Part shown: one piece after another, positions 7,890 through 16,660 of the stretch
How positions within the stretch are numbered: position 1 is the stretch's first letter
Layout: every line of letters starts with the position of its first letter
Assembly: GCA_030682495.1 (NCBI GenBank)
Contig: JAUXOC010000064.1
Coordinates: forward strand, 1 to 42,875
DNA from: Alphaproteobacteria bacterium
GTDB taxonomy: Bacteria; Pseudomonadota; Alphaproteobacteria; Micavibrionales; UBA2020
Direction: 5' to 3'
Length of the DNA: 42,875 nucleotides
Translations under genes and position numbers: made by a program
The notes under the pieces: model-generated
What the model saw: only the letters and a program-made list of their open reading frames with translations
What the model was told of the DNA's origin: nothing
The model's database searches: none

Positions 7890-9221
7890 TTAAATCTTCT
7901 GCAAGGCACGGATTTTGCGGAAATAGGCATCGACACCATCGAGCACCGCAGACGAGATTCTGCGCTGAAACTCGGCAGAACTGAGCAATTTGACCTCAGC
8001 CGGGTTGGACAGGAACCCCGTTTCGATCAACACAGAGGGCACGTCCGGCGCCTTCAAAACAGCGAAGCCTGCAGACCTGTGGGAATTTGGCAACAGTCTT
8101 ACACTTTTGCGGCGGAAGGCGTCTTCGAGGAAGCGGGCAAGCAGGCTCGACTCATTCATCTTCTCGCGCATGGCAAGGTCGAGAAGAATACCTGCGATCT
8201 CCTGACTCTCTGAATTAAGGTCGACACCGGCCACCACGCCTGCCGTGTTTTCGCGCTCTGCCAACCGAGCGGTTTCCGCATCCGATGCCGTGCGCGACAG
8301 GGTATAGATCGATGCGCCGCGCACATCATTGCGCTGTATTTTATCGGCATGGAGAGAGATAAACAGATCCGCCCGCTCCCGCCGCGCCATATCCAGCCGG
8401 TCGCGCAGGCGGATTTGCACATCGCGGTCACGCGTCATGACGACGCGGTAGCGGCCGGTTTCTTCCATTTGACGTTTCAATTCGCGCGCCACAGCCAGCG
8501 TGATGTTTTTTTCAAGAATGCCGCCGCTGGCCACCGCCCCCGGATCGGCACCGCCATGACCGGGGTCCAGCACGATCACATATTTGCGTTCAGCCCCGCC
8601 GCGTGGCGCAGGGGCCGCGCCCGGCGGTTTACGCATCGGCACATCGGGAGGCACGGCGCGGGCGACAGACTCGTTACGCGCCGCGGCAACGCCGCTTTCG
8701 GGTGCCGGCATGGGCGGTGCCGCGCCCAGTGCCGCGCCGCCCAAAAGCTTGTTGCCATGCACTTTTTCAAGACCGGCCTGAAACAGGTTTTGCGAAGAGG
8801 GCGACAGATCGACCACCACGCGGTCGCGGGCGGTACTGCTGCGGTCCAGTGTAAAAGCCCCCGCAACCACCGCTGTTCTGCGCAGATCAAAGACAATGCG
8901 GGTCAGCCCGCCGTCCAGATCGCCGCTGCGGTAGGATTTCAGCAGGTCGCCCGCCGCGACCGGACGGCTGCGCGGGATTTTCCACTCGCTACGCGGCAGG
9001 TCAATCACCAGACGCGGTGGACCTTCCAACATAAATACACGGAAATCGGCCTTGCGGTCCAGGTCGACAACAATACGCGTTTTGCCCGCGTTGAGGCCGT
9101 AGCGGATGCCTTCGACGACCGGTGCGGCGTTGTTCTGCGCCCGCACCTGCGGCCCCGCCCCCAGCGCGGCCAGCATCAGAAAAGCCGACAAGAATATGAC
9201 AAAAGAGCGACTCAGGCGCAC
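7890..9221 (-). CDS. amiC: N-acetylmuramoyl-L-alanine amidase, AmiC type
   Basis: A 443-aa periplasmic amidase that removes stem peptides from glycan strands and helps split the septum. An N-terminal signal peptide (FVIFLSAFLMLAALGAGPQVRA) is followed by an AMIN domain at about residues 35-130 (VEGIRYGLNAGKTRIVVDLD...), which targets the enzyme to the division site. A Pro/Ala-rich linker leads to the zinc amidase_3 domain, about residues 215-440. The zinc and catalytic motifs are VLDPGHGGADPGAV, a Glu in the GGILEKN segment, SLHAD and LIETGFLSNPAE. Length and domain order match AmiC-type enzymes of proteobacteria. It is divergent from rne. Confidence 0.95.
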   Translation of the reverse strand: MRLSRSFVIFLSAFLMLAALGAGPQVRAQNNAAPVVEGIRYGLNAGKTRIVVDLDRKADFRVFMLEGPPRLVIDLPRSEWKIPRSRPVAAGDLLKSYRSGDLDGGLTRIVFDLRRTAVVAGAFTLDRSSTARDRVVVDLSPSSQNLFQAGLEKVHGNKLLGGAALGAAPPMPAPESGVAAARNESVARAVPPDVPMRKPPGAAPAPRGGAERKYVIVLDPGHGGADPGAVASGGILEKNITLAVARELKRQMEETGRYRVVMTRDRDVQIRLRDRLDMARRERADLFISLHADKIQRNDVRGASIYTLSRTASDAETARLAERENTAGVVAGVDLNSESQEIAGILLDLAMREKMNESSLLARFLEDAFRRKSVRLLPNSHRSAGFAVLKAPDVPSVLIETGFLSNPAEVKLLSSAEFQRRISSAVLDGVDAYFRKIRALQKI

Positions 9222-9784
9222 TGTTTAAACCCCGAAGAGCCCCGAAAGGCTGTTTTTCCCCAAAGCCAGTATAAACAAACTCCGCCCCCCGAAACAATAA
9301 ATCAAACGGTAAAGATCATGATTCCATGGATTTAATCATCATTTTCGCCCGAACGGCGGCGCGGGCGGGTCTGCGCTGCGAATAAAACATTGAGAAGCCC
9401 TGCGCAGTCGCGTATCATCCGCCTTGCGACAAAAATATTCCCTCCGGCTGAATGCTGCGGCATCGCTGTGGAATATCGGGTCAACGAGTTTTGAGGTCGG
9501 CTCATATCAACCTCCTGCTTCTTCGGTATGTATTTTCCGGAAAAGTCAGTGCGAATGAGCCCGGTGACAAGAACCGAGATTTTTTGGCAAGCGGCGTCCG
9601 GCCTTTATTTTGCGGACGCGCTCTGAAGAGGCAAAGCGCTTTCACGTTGAAAGCTGACGCAAGGAAGCCTCCTTAGATAATGCCGGTTCAAGGCACTGCC
9701 AGCCTGACAGAACAGAACGGCGCGCCGGTTTTTTCCTTTGTCGCAGGAAAGAACTGTAAAGCTTTGCGCCAAAGGATTGAGACA
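9222..9784 (+). promoter_or_regulatory. Long rne upstream region with structured leader
   Basis: This 563-bp stretch between amiC and rne has no supported gene. It contains a GC-rich hairpin at 9346-9367 (CGCCCG/CGGGCG) and two perfect 7-bp stems close to rne: GCGTCCG/CGGACGC (9594-9619) and GCTTTCA/TGAAAGC (9638-9654). In other bacteria RNase E represses its own mRNA through leader hairpins, so a similar role is plausible here but is inferred. A promoter could not be placed with confidence. The site AAAGGATTGAGACA precedes the rne ATG. Confidence 0.5.
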
Positions 9785-12679
9785 ATGACGAAAAGGATGC
9801 TGATCGACGCAACCCATCCCGAAGAAACACGGGTGGCCGTCATCTCGGGCAATCGCCTCGAGGAATACGACTACGAAAACATTCTGCGCAAGCAGCTTAA
9901 AAGCAATATCTATCTGGTAAAAGTCACCCGCGTCGAGCCGTCCCTGCAGGCGGCTTTTGTTGATTTTGGCGGCAACCGCCACGGCTTTTTGCCCTTCCCT
10001 GAAATTCACCCCGACTATTACCGCATTCCCATCGCCGACCGCGAAGCGCTGCTGGCAGAGGAACGCGCCCTCGCCGCCGCACAGGCCGCGAAGGAAGACG
10101 AAGAAGATGCCGCCGAACTGGCCGAACTGGCACAGCGCGGCGAAACCATCGACGACGACGAGAGCGAGAGCGAAGGCGACGAGGACGGGCTTGACGTCCG
10201 CCCCCTGGCCGAAGTTATCGAAGACGAAGACGACGATGAAGATGACGAAGAAGAAGCCTATACCCCCATTCATACCGGCTCCATCGCCGCCGACATCGCG
10301 CAGGAATCCCTGATCGACGACGAAGATGACGAAGACGATGAGAACGAGGACGACGCGGAAGGCAGCGACGCCGAAGACGATTCCGAAGACGATTCTGACG
10401 AAGAAGAAGACGACGAGGATGACGAAGACGAAGAGGGCGACGACGCCGACGTAGCCGAAGCCGGCGCTGAAGCCGAAGCGGTTGCTGCCAGCGGCGAAAC
10501 CGCCGAAGGCTCCCCCGCCGCAACCGCGCCGCAAGGACGTGGTGGCCGTGGCCGCCGCAAGCCGGGCGTGGAAACGGTCGGCGGTGACGTGGTCGAAACC
10601 CCCGTGTTCCGCTCTTCCATCAAACGCCGCTATAAAATTCAGGAAGTCATCAAGCGCAACCAGATCATGCTGATCCAGATCAGCAAGGAAGAACGCGGCA
10701 ACAAAGGCGCAGCTGTCACCAGCTATATCTCGCTGCCCGGCCGTTATTGCGTTTTGATGCCGAATTCACCCCGTGGCGGTGGCGTTTCGCGCAAAGTATC
10801 GAATGCCAAAGACCGTCAGCGCCTGAAAAAAATCCTGCACGAGCTGAAAGTGCCCGAAGGCATGTCGGTCATCTTGCGCACGGCGGGCGTTGCCCGCTCC
10901 AAAGCCGAGATCAAGCGCGACCTCGACTATTTGCTGCGCCTGTGGGATCAAATCCGCGAACACACGCTGAAATCGACCGCACCTGCGCTGATCTATGAAG
11001 AGGGCAACCTCATCAAACGCGCGATCCGCGACCTCTATCGCCGCGACATCGACGAAGTGCATGTAGCCGGCGAAGAAGGATTCAAGGCTGCCAAAGATTT
11101 CATGCGCACCCTGATGCCGAGCCATGCCGACCGCGTACATGAATACAAAAACGGCGATATTCCGCTGTTCTTCCGCTATCAGGTCGAAAGCCAGATTGAC
11201 GAAATCCACAACCCGACGGTTCACCTGAAATCGGGCGGTTATATCGTCATCAACCCGACCGAGGCGCTGGTATCCATCGACGTCAACTCGGGCCGCGCCA
11301 CCAAGGGGCGGCATATCGAAGAAACGGCGATGAAGACCAACATCGAAGCCGCCGAAGAAATCGCCCGCCAGCTCCGGCTGCGCGATCAGGGCGGCCTTGT
11401 CGTGATCGACTTTATCGATATGGAAGACCGCCGCAACAACCGTCTGGTCGAGCGCAAATTGCGCGACGCCATGGCCGGTGACCGCGCGCGTATCCAGCTG
11501 GGACGCATTTCCGCTTTCGGCCTGCTGGAGCTGAGCCGCCAGCGTTTGCACCCGTCGCTGGTCGAAACCAACTTTGAGATCTGCAAACATTGCAGCGGCG
11601 TTGGCGTCGTGCGTACGGTGGAAACCACCGCCGTGATGATTTTGCGTGCGATCGAAGAAGAGGCCTTGCGTGGCCGCGCGACCGAGCTGCGCGTTAGCGT
11701 ACCGACCGAAGTTGCGCTTTATGTGTTCAACCACAAACGCGAAATGATCTCGAGCCTTGAGACGCGTTATAACATGCGCGTCTTCATCCATGCCGACGAC
11801 AGACTGCTGAAGCCTGCCTTCACCATCGAAGCGGTACGTGCCGCCGGTGAACGCCGCACGGGTCGCCCTGCGGCGCTGGCGCCGGTCAAGTCGGTGGATA
11901 TGTCCGACCTGCCCGATATCGATCCCGAAGACATCACCGACGATACGCCGATGGCCGAAGAAGGCCGCGACGATGAAGAACGTGGTGACAGCCGTGGCGA
12001 CAGCCGCGGTGAAAGAAGTGGCGAAGGCCGTGGCGAGCGTGAATTCCGCGATAACCGTGGCGGCGACCGCGAAGGCGGCCGTGGCGACAAAAACCGCCGC
12101 CGCCGTGGCCGTGGTGGCCGTGACCGCGATAACCGTGGCGGCGAAGGCCGTAATCCACAAGCAGGCGAAGGCCGCCCGGCACAAAACAGCGAAAACCAAC
12201 GTCCGCCGCGTGAAGCCCGAACCGAACAACCGCAAGAAGCCGGCAGCGAAGGCGGCGAGAGCCGTCCTCCCGCCAGCGGCGAACAACGTCCGCAAGGTGA
12301 AAACGGCAACCGCAACCGCCGCCGCCGTGGCCGCCGTGGTGGCCGTGGCCGCGACCGTGACCAACCACGCGGCGAAGCGCGTAATGGACAAAGCGGCGAA
12401 GGCCGCAATGCACAAAACAGCGAGCCGCGTCAGGGACAGTCTGGCGAACCCCGCGCGCCGCAAACACCGCGCCCCGATGGCGGCAGACAGCACGGCGAAG
12501 CCAACGGCAATACGGCGCCGCGCGAAGCCCGTGCCGAACAACCGCAAGCCCCGCGTGAAGCCACCGCCCGCGCACCGCAGAAAGATGCTCCGCAAATTCT
12601 GCCCGTGCGTGACCCCGGTGCTGCCTCCGGCGGCGACAAAGAACAACGCAAAGGCTGGTGGAAACGCCTGACCGAGTAG
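9785..12679 (+). CDS. rne: Ribonuclease E
   Basis: A 964-aa endoribonuclease that initiates mRNA decay and rRNA processing and scaffolds the degradosome. The start MTKRMLIDATHPEETRVAVI is typical; an in-frame upstream ATG at 9680 is rejected because it has no homologous sequence. The S1 domain begins near residue 37 (NIYLVKVTRVEPSLQAAFVDFG) and is interrupted by an acidic, low-complexity insertion of roughly 175 residues (about 100-275), after which it resumes at KIQEVIKRNQIMLIQISKEE. The catalytic region holds VSIDVNSGRATKG and LVVIDFIDMEDRRN (metal-binding Asp residues) and the zinc-link CKHCSGVG near residue 600. The last 270 residues are a disordered Arg/Gly/Glu/Gln-rich tail. A terminator follows. 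Confidence 0.97.
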   Translation: MTKRMLIDATHPEETRVAVISGNRLEEYDYENILRKQLKSNIYLVKVTRVEPSLQAAFVDFGGNRHGFLPFPEIHPDYYRIPIADREALLAEERALAAAQAAKEDEEDAAELAELAQRGETIDDDESESEGDEDGLDVRPLAEVIEDEDDDEDDEEEAYTPIHTGSIAADIAQESLIDDEDDEDDENEDDAEGSDAEDDSEDDSDEEEDDEDDEDEEGDDADVAEAGAEAEAVAASGETAEGSPAATAPQGRGGRGRRKPGVETVGGDVVETPVFRSSIKRRYKIQEVIKRNQIMLIQISKEERGNKGAAVTSYISLPGRYCVLMPNSPRGGGVSRKVSNAKDRQRLKKILHELKVPEGMSVILRTAGVARSKAEIKRDLDYLLRLWDQIREHTLKSTAPALIYEEGNLIKRAIRDLYRRDIDEVHVAGEEGFKAAKDFMRTLMPSHADRVHEYKNGDIPLFFRYQVESQIDEIHNPTVHLKSGGYIVINPTEALVSIDVNSGRATKGRHIEETAMKTNIEAAEEIARQLRLRDQGGLVVIDFIDMEDRRNNRLVERKLRDAMAGDRARIQLGRISAFGLLELSRQRLHPSLVETNFEICKHCSGVGVVRTVETTAVMILRAIEEEALRGRATELRVSVPTEVALYVFNHKREMISSLETRYNMRVFIHADDRLLKPAFTIEAVRAAGERRTGRPAALAPVKSVDMSDLPDIDPEDITDDTPMAEEGRDDEERGDSRGDSRGERSGEGRGEREFRDNRGGDREGGRGDKNRRRRGRGGRDRDNRGGEGRNPQAGEGRPAQNSENQRPPREARTEQPQEAGSEGGESRPPASGEQRPQGENGNRNRRRRGRRGGRGRDRDQPRGEARNGQSGEGRNAQNSEPRQGQSGEPRAPQTPRPDGGRQHGEANGNTAPREARAEQPQAPREATARAPQKDAPQILPVRDPGAASGGDKEQRKGWWKRLTE

Positions 12680-12697
12680 GTTCTGACGATATCGAAT

Positions 12698-12732
12698 AAA
12701 AAAACCGGCGGTTATTCCCGCCGGTTTTTTTA
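12698..12732. terminator. Bidirectional terminator between rne and divL
   Basis: AAAAAAACCGGCGG and CCGCCGGTTTTTTT form a strong symmetrical stem-loop between the convergent ends of rne and the PAS kinase gene. Confidence 0.88.
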
Positions 12733-12776
12733 TGCACGAACCCCGCGCACAAAGTCTTGCCGCTATTCTACCTCTG

Positions 12777-15158
12777 TCATTCCCCCGCCTCGTCCGGATG
12801 GACGTGGGTGGCGATTTTGCTGGCGCCGGTATGGCCGAGCGGCAGGCGGCAGGTGACGGTGGTGCCGACGCCTTCGCGGCTTTCGATTTTGACATCGCCG
12901 CCGTGCAGCTCGACGATACTTTTGACGAGTGACAGCCCCAGCCCAGCCCCGCCTCTGCGGTGTGCTTTGCGGCTGCGGATGCGTTCAAACGGCGTAAAGA
13001 CGTGCTGCAAATCATCTGCCGGAATACCCATGCCGGTATCGCGCAGGCTGATATCGACAAAATCGCCCTGCACCGCCGCGGCAATCGTCAGCAGCCCGCC
13101 AGCCGGGCTGTAATTGATAGCGTTGCTAATCAGATTCAGCAGCACCTGTTTCATGCGGCGCTCGTCGGCAAAGATCACGGTGTCTTCGGGGCACTGCACA
13201 AACATTTCGATCTTTTGCTTGCGCGCCCATTCCTGCGTCAGATGTGCAACCTGTTCGATCAGTACCCGTACTTTCACATCGGCGGGGTAAAGCTTCAGAT
13301 AGCCCGCTTCGATGGTCGAGAGATCAAGGATATCATTGACGAGCGATACAAGGCGCTGCCCCGCTTCGATCATATTCGCGGTATATTCCAATTGGCGTTC
13401 GTTGAGCGTGCCGAAATACTGGTGGTGCAGCATTTCGGTGAAGCCCATGATGGCATTGAGCGGTGTGCGCAGCTGATACGACACGTTGGCCAGAAAATCT
13501 GTCTTGAGCCGCTCGGCTTCTTCCAGCGCCGCGTTTTTTTCCATCAGCGCCTGTTCGACTTTGACGGTATCGGTAATATCAAACCAGGCATTCAAAATAT
13601 TCCCGTCCGGCAGCGGCACGATGGAATATTCCAGCACCGACCCGTCGGCGCGGCCGATGCGGCCCTTGCGCGGTTCGCGCTCCAGCGCGTTTGACAGCAG
13701 CAGGTTTTTCATCTCCGGCCAGACGGCAGAAGGGAAGAAACCGCTGAGACTGTCGAGCACCTGCGTAATATGCAGATCTTCGCCCAGTGCCTTGACCTTA
13801 ATGCCCCACATGCGGGTGAAAGCTTCGTTGAACAGGCGCAGGCGGCCGTCTTCGCCAAAAACCGCAATACCTTCGACAAGGTTGTCGAGCGTTTCGCGCT
13901 GCACGGCCATCAACGTGTTGTACGATGTTTCCAGCTGCAAACGGCTGGTGACGTCTTCCATGGTCAGCAACAGCCCGCCCATGGGACGCGGCACGCAGAT
14001 CAGGCGCACGACGGTGCCGTCGGGCAGATACTGCATTTCCTCGTAAGGCTCCAGCAGCGAGGTGAAGCGGCTGATCCACTGCTGTTTAAACTGTTTATAA
14101 TCCGCCTGTTCGGGCAGTTTGCGCAGTTCGCGCAGCTTATCGATCACTTCGACGATTTTGGGCTTGGTGTCCATCCAGCGGCTTGGCATGCCGGTCAGCT
14201 GTTCGTAGGACGAGTTGTAAAATTCCAGCCGCATATCGGCATCAAACATGGCGATGCCGGTGCGCAATTGTTCCAGCGTTTCGCGCTGCGAGGCGGAGAG
14301 GCGTTCGTAAGACGTCTCCCATTCCTCTTCCTTCGTCACGTCGATGGCGATGCCGATCATGCGTTTTTCTTGCGGCATCGGAATTTCGATCAGCTCGTAG
14401 AGGCGGCGCTGGCCCTCGACAATCATATGGCCGCGCAGCGACTGCGGCGCCAGCTTGCCCATCGCCCGCTGCGCCAAAACGCGCTGGGTGATATCGCTGC
14501 GCGCGGCGCCGGTCAGCGGCAGTTCTTTCTGTTCGGCGACCGCACCCGCCGCCGTATCGTCAAGGATACGCGCATATACTTTGTTGCACCATGTGAGATC
14601 AAGCGCGTGGTTACGCATCCAGACCGGATAGGGCAGCGCGTTAAAGCTGCTGCGTAGTTCAGCTTCGCGTTTTTCGACCTTGCCCATAGCTTCGACGCTT
14701 TTCATCGCGGCGGCGGCGAAATCGCTGATATCCATGACCCAGACAACCGAGAAAATCTGCCGCCCGTTTTGCACCAGCCCGCGCTTGCCAAAGACCTTGA
14801 GCGCCGTTTTGCCGCGGCGGCTGTACATGCCGATTTCAAAATGTTCGCCGAATTGTTGCAGCCGGTCATAGAGGCCTTCGAGCGCGGCGGCATCGCCCGG
14901 GGCAAGCCCCGCCTGCACATCGGCAAGGCTTTCGACTTTGTCTACGCCCAGCAGCTGGCAGAAACCGGCCGACATCGCCTGTACGCCGTCCTGATCCCAG
15001 CCGCAATATTCGAGCGGCACGGCGCGCGAAAACGCCTCCAGCCGGTCATACTGCCGCAGCAGCCGGCGCCGGTCGCGGCGCGCAGGGATCAGCGCATCGA
15101 GCAGACGGTCAGTCAGCGACAGCTTCGGTTCGGTGGATGCCGCAGCATCTTTATGCAT
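12777..15158 (-). CDS. divL: DivL-like PAS sensor kinase with Tyr in place of the phospho-accepting His
   Basis: A protein of 793 aa (798 if a GTG at 15173 is used; the ATG at 15158 has GGGGAAG in front). Four PAS-like regions lie at about 45-150, 165-280, 290-405 and 420-535, then a HisKA helix and a HATPase_c domain. The H-box reads NVSYQLRTPLNAIMGF, so Tyr561 (codon 13476-13478) replaces the usual His. The ATPase is intact: NLISNAINYSP, DTGMGIP, GGAGLGLSLV. This combination is that of DivL, which in Caulobacter senses DivK and controls CckA and CtrA. No membrane segment is seen, unlike Caulobacter DivL. It lies directly downstream of ahcY, as in other alphaproteobacteria. The cell-cycle role is inferred by homology. 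Confidence 0.85.
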   Translation of the reverse strand: MHKDAAASTEPKLSLTDRLLDALIPARRDRRRLLRQYDRLEAFSRAVPLEYCGWDQDGVQAMSAGFCQLLGVDKVESLADVQAGLAPGDAAALEGLYDRLQQFGEHFEIGMYSRRGKTALKVFGKRGLVQNGRQIFSVVWVMDISDFAAAAMKSVEAMGKVEKREAELRSSFNALPYPVWMRNHALDLTWCNKVYARILDDTAAGAVAEQKELPLTGAARSDITQRVLAQRAMGKLAPQSLRGHMIVEGQRRLYELIEIPMPQEKRMIGIAIDVTKEEEWETSYERLSASQRETLEQLRTGIAMFDADMRLEFYNSSYEQLTGMPSRWMDTKPKIVEVIDKLRELRKLPEQADYKQFKQQWISRFTSLLEPYEEMQYLPDGTVVRLICVPRPMGGLLLTMEDVTSRLQLETSYNTLMAVQRETLDNLVEGIAVFGEDGRLRLFNEAFTRMWGIKVKALGEDLHITQVLDSLSGFFPSAVWPEMKNLLLSNALEREPRKGRIGRADGSVLEYSIVPLPDGNILNAWFDITDTVKVEQALMEKNAALEEAERLKTDFLANVSYQLRTPLNAIMGFTEMLHHQYFGTLNERQLEYTANMIEAGQRLVSLVNDILDLSTIEAGYLKLYPADVKVRVLIEQVAHLTQEWARKQKIEMFVQCPEDTVIFADERRMKQVLLNLISNAINYSPAGGLLTIAAAVQGDFVDISLRDTGMGIPADDLQHVFTPFERIRSRKAHRRGGAGLGLSLVKSIVELHGGDVKIESREGVGTTVTCRLPLGHTGASKIATHVHPDEAGE

Positions 15159-15182
15159 ATCTTCCCCATTCACCCGATCATG

Positions 15183-15219
15183 TTAAAACGCTTCCCTTGC
15201 GTGAACAAGGGAAGCGTTT
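15183..15219 (-). terminator. Terminator after ahcY
   Basis: AAACGCTTCCCTT and AAGGGAAGCGTTT form a perfect 13-bp stem with an 8-nt loop, followed on the minus strand by TTTTAA. It separates ahcY from divL. Confidence 0.78.
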
Positions 15220-15249
15220 GTAAAAGCTGAAAATTTTTAGCTTGATCGA

Positions 15250-16566
15250 TTAGTAGCGATAGTGATCGGGCTTGAAGGGGCCGATATTTTCAAGGCCGAG
15301 GTACTCCGCCTGCTTTTCCGTAAGCGTTGTCAGCTTCACGCCGAGCTTTTCAAGGTGCAGACGCGCGACTTTTTCATCCAGATGCTTGGGCAGCACATAG
15401 ACTTTGTTTTCGTATTTCTCGCTGTTGCTCCACAGTTCGATCTGCGCCAGTACCTGATTGGTGAAGGACGTCGACATCACAAAGCTGGGATGCCCCGTAC
15501 CGCAGCCAAGGTTGACCAGACGGCCCTTGGCCAGAACGATCAGGCGTTTGCCGTCGGGGAAGATCACTTCGTCAACCTGCGGCTTTACTTCTTCCCATTT
15601 GTAGTTGGAAAGCGCGGCGATCTGGATTTCGCTGTCGAAGTGGCCGATGTTGCAGACAATCGCGCGGTCTTTCATTTCACGCATATGGTCGAGCGTGATG
15701 ACATCGACGTTGCCCGTGGCGGTCACGAAAATATCGCCGAGCGGTGCGGCTTCTTCCATCGTGGTGACCTGATAGCCTTCCATCGCGGCTTGCAGCGCGC
15801 AGATGGGGTCAATTTCGGTTACCAGCACGCGCGCGCCCTGCGTGCGCAGAGACGCCGCCGAGCCTTTGCCCACATCGCCATAACCGCAGACAACGGCGAC
15901 TTTACCGGCCACCATCACATCGGTTGCGCGTTTGATGCCATCTACCAGCGATTCACGGCAGCCATAGAGATTGTCGAATTTGGATTTGGTCACACTGTCA
16001 TTGACGTTGATAGCGGGCACTTTCAGCTCACCCTTCTTCGCCATGTCATAGAGGCGGTGCACGCCCGTGGTGGTTTCTTCGGACAGGCCTTTGATGTCTT
16101 TGAGCAGGTCCGGATATTTTTCGTGGATCAGCTGCGTCACGTCGCCGCCGTCATCGAGGATCAGGTTCGGCACCCAGCCATTCGGGCCGTGCACGGTCTG
16201 TTCGATGCACCACCAGAATTCTTCTTCGTCCATGCCTTTCCAGGCAAAGACGGGAATGCCCGCAGCGGCGATGGCGGCCGCAGCCTGATCTTGCGTCGAG
16301 AAAATATTGCAAGACGACCAGCGCACTTCGGCGCCGAGATCGGTCAGCGTTTCGATCAGCACAGCGGTCTGGATTGTCATGTGCAGGCAGCCGACGATAC
16401 GCGCGCCTTTCAACGGTGCTTTGCCTTTATATTCGGCGCGCAGGGCCATCAGACCCGGCATTTCGGTTTCGGCGATTCTGATTTCTTTGCGGCCCCAATC
16501 GGCCAGTGACATGTCTTTTACCTTGAAATCACCTGCCGCGGTTTGCTTTGCCTGTGCCATTGTCAT
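15250..16566 (-). CDS. ahcY: Adenosylhomocysteinase
   Basis: A 438-aa S-adenosylhomocysteine hydrolase that splits SAH to homocysteine and adenosine, relieving product inhibition of methyltransferases. Diagnostic stretches are [33 protein letters not shown], the NAD-binding [32 protein letters not shown], and the C-terminal FKPDHYRY. The start is fixed by AAAGGAG six bases ahead of the first ATG; a second ATG two codons later is less well placed. It sits between the PTS genes and divL, bounded by hairpins on both sides, so it likely has its own promoter. Linkage to the regulatory PTS genes is conserved in many alphaproteobacteria. Confidence 0.98.
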   Translation of the reverse strand: MTMAQAKQTAAGDFKVKDMSLADWGRKEIRIAETEMPGLMALRAEYKGKAPLKGARIVGCLHMTIQTAVLIETLTDLGAEVRWSSCNIFSTQDQAAAAIAAAGIPVFAWKGMDEEEFWWCIEQTVHGPNGWVPNLILDDGGDVTQLIHEKYPDLLKDIKGLSEETTTGVHRLYDMAKKGELKVPAINVNDSVTKSKFDNLYGCRESLVDGIKRATDVMVAGKVAVVCGYGDVGKGSAASLRTQGARVLVTEIDPICALQAAMEGYQVTTMEEAAPLGDIFVTATGNVDVITLDHMREMKDRAIVCNIGHFDSEIQIAALSNYKWEEVKPQVDEVIFPDGKRLIVLAKGRLVNLGCGTGHPSFVMSTSFTNQVLAQIELWSNSEKYENKVYVLPKHLDEKVARLHLEKLGVKLTTLTEKQAEYLGLENIGPFKPDHYRY

Positions 16567-16587
16567 TGCCTGCTCCTTTGGGGCCTA

Positions 16588-16622
16588 TAAATAAAACTGC
16601 CCTTAAAATAAGGGAAAAGGGC
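16588..16622 (-). terminator. Terminator after the PTS EI gene
   Basis: On the minus strand GCCCTT and AAGGGC pair (an alternative nested pairing is CCCTTATTTTAAGGG) and are followed by AGTTTTATTTAT. It lies between the EI stop and ahcY. Confidence 0.55.
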
Positions 16623-16660
16623 GGAAATTCAAGGATAAACTCGGGAATAAAAGGACGAAA

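Noticed and set aside
9680-9784. Longer N-terminus for RNase E beginning at 9680
   Set aside because: The 35 extra residues have no family similarity, and the ATG at 9785 has a proper ribosome-binding site and begins the canonical MTKRMLIDATHPEE.
10766-13084. A 772-codon open frame on the strand opposite rne
   Set aside because: It is an artefact of the strongly biased rne coding strand: high GC and repetitive codons remove antisense stops. The product is low-complexity Ala/Arg/Phe and no start signal stands out. It also crosses the rne-divL terminator.
15262-16509. A 415-codon plus-strand frame opposite ahcY
   Set aside because: The ahcY product on the minus strand is fully conserved along its length, and the antisense frame has no recognisable protein features.
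16567-16660. SAH or SAM riboswitch ahead of ahcY
   Set aside because: The 94-bp gap is largely occupied by the EI terminator and the ribosome-binding site; I could not recognise a riboswitch core.
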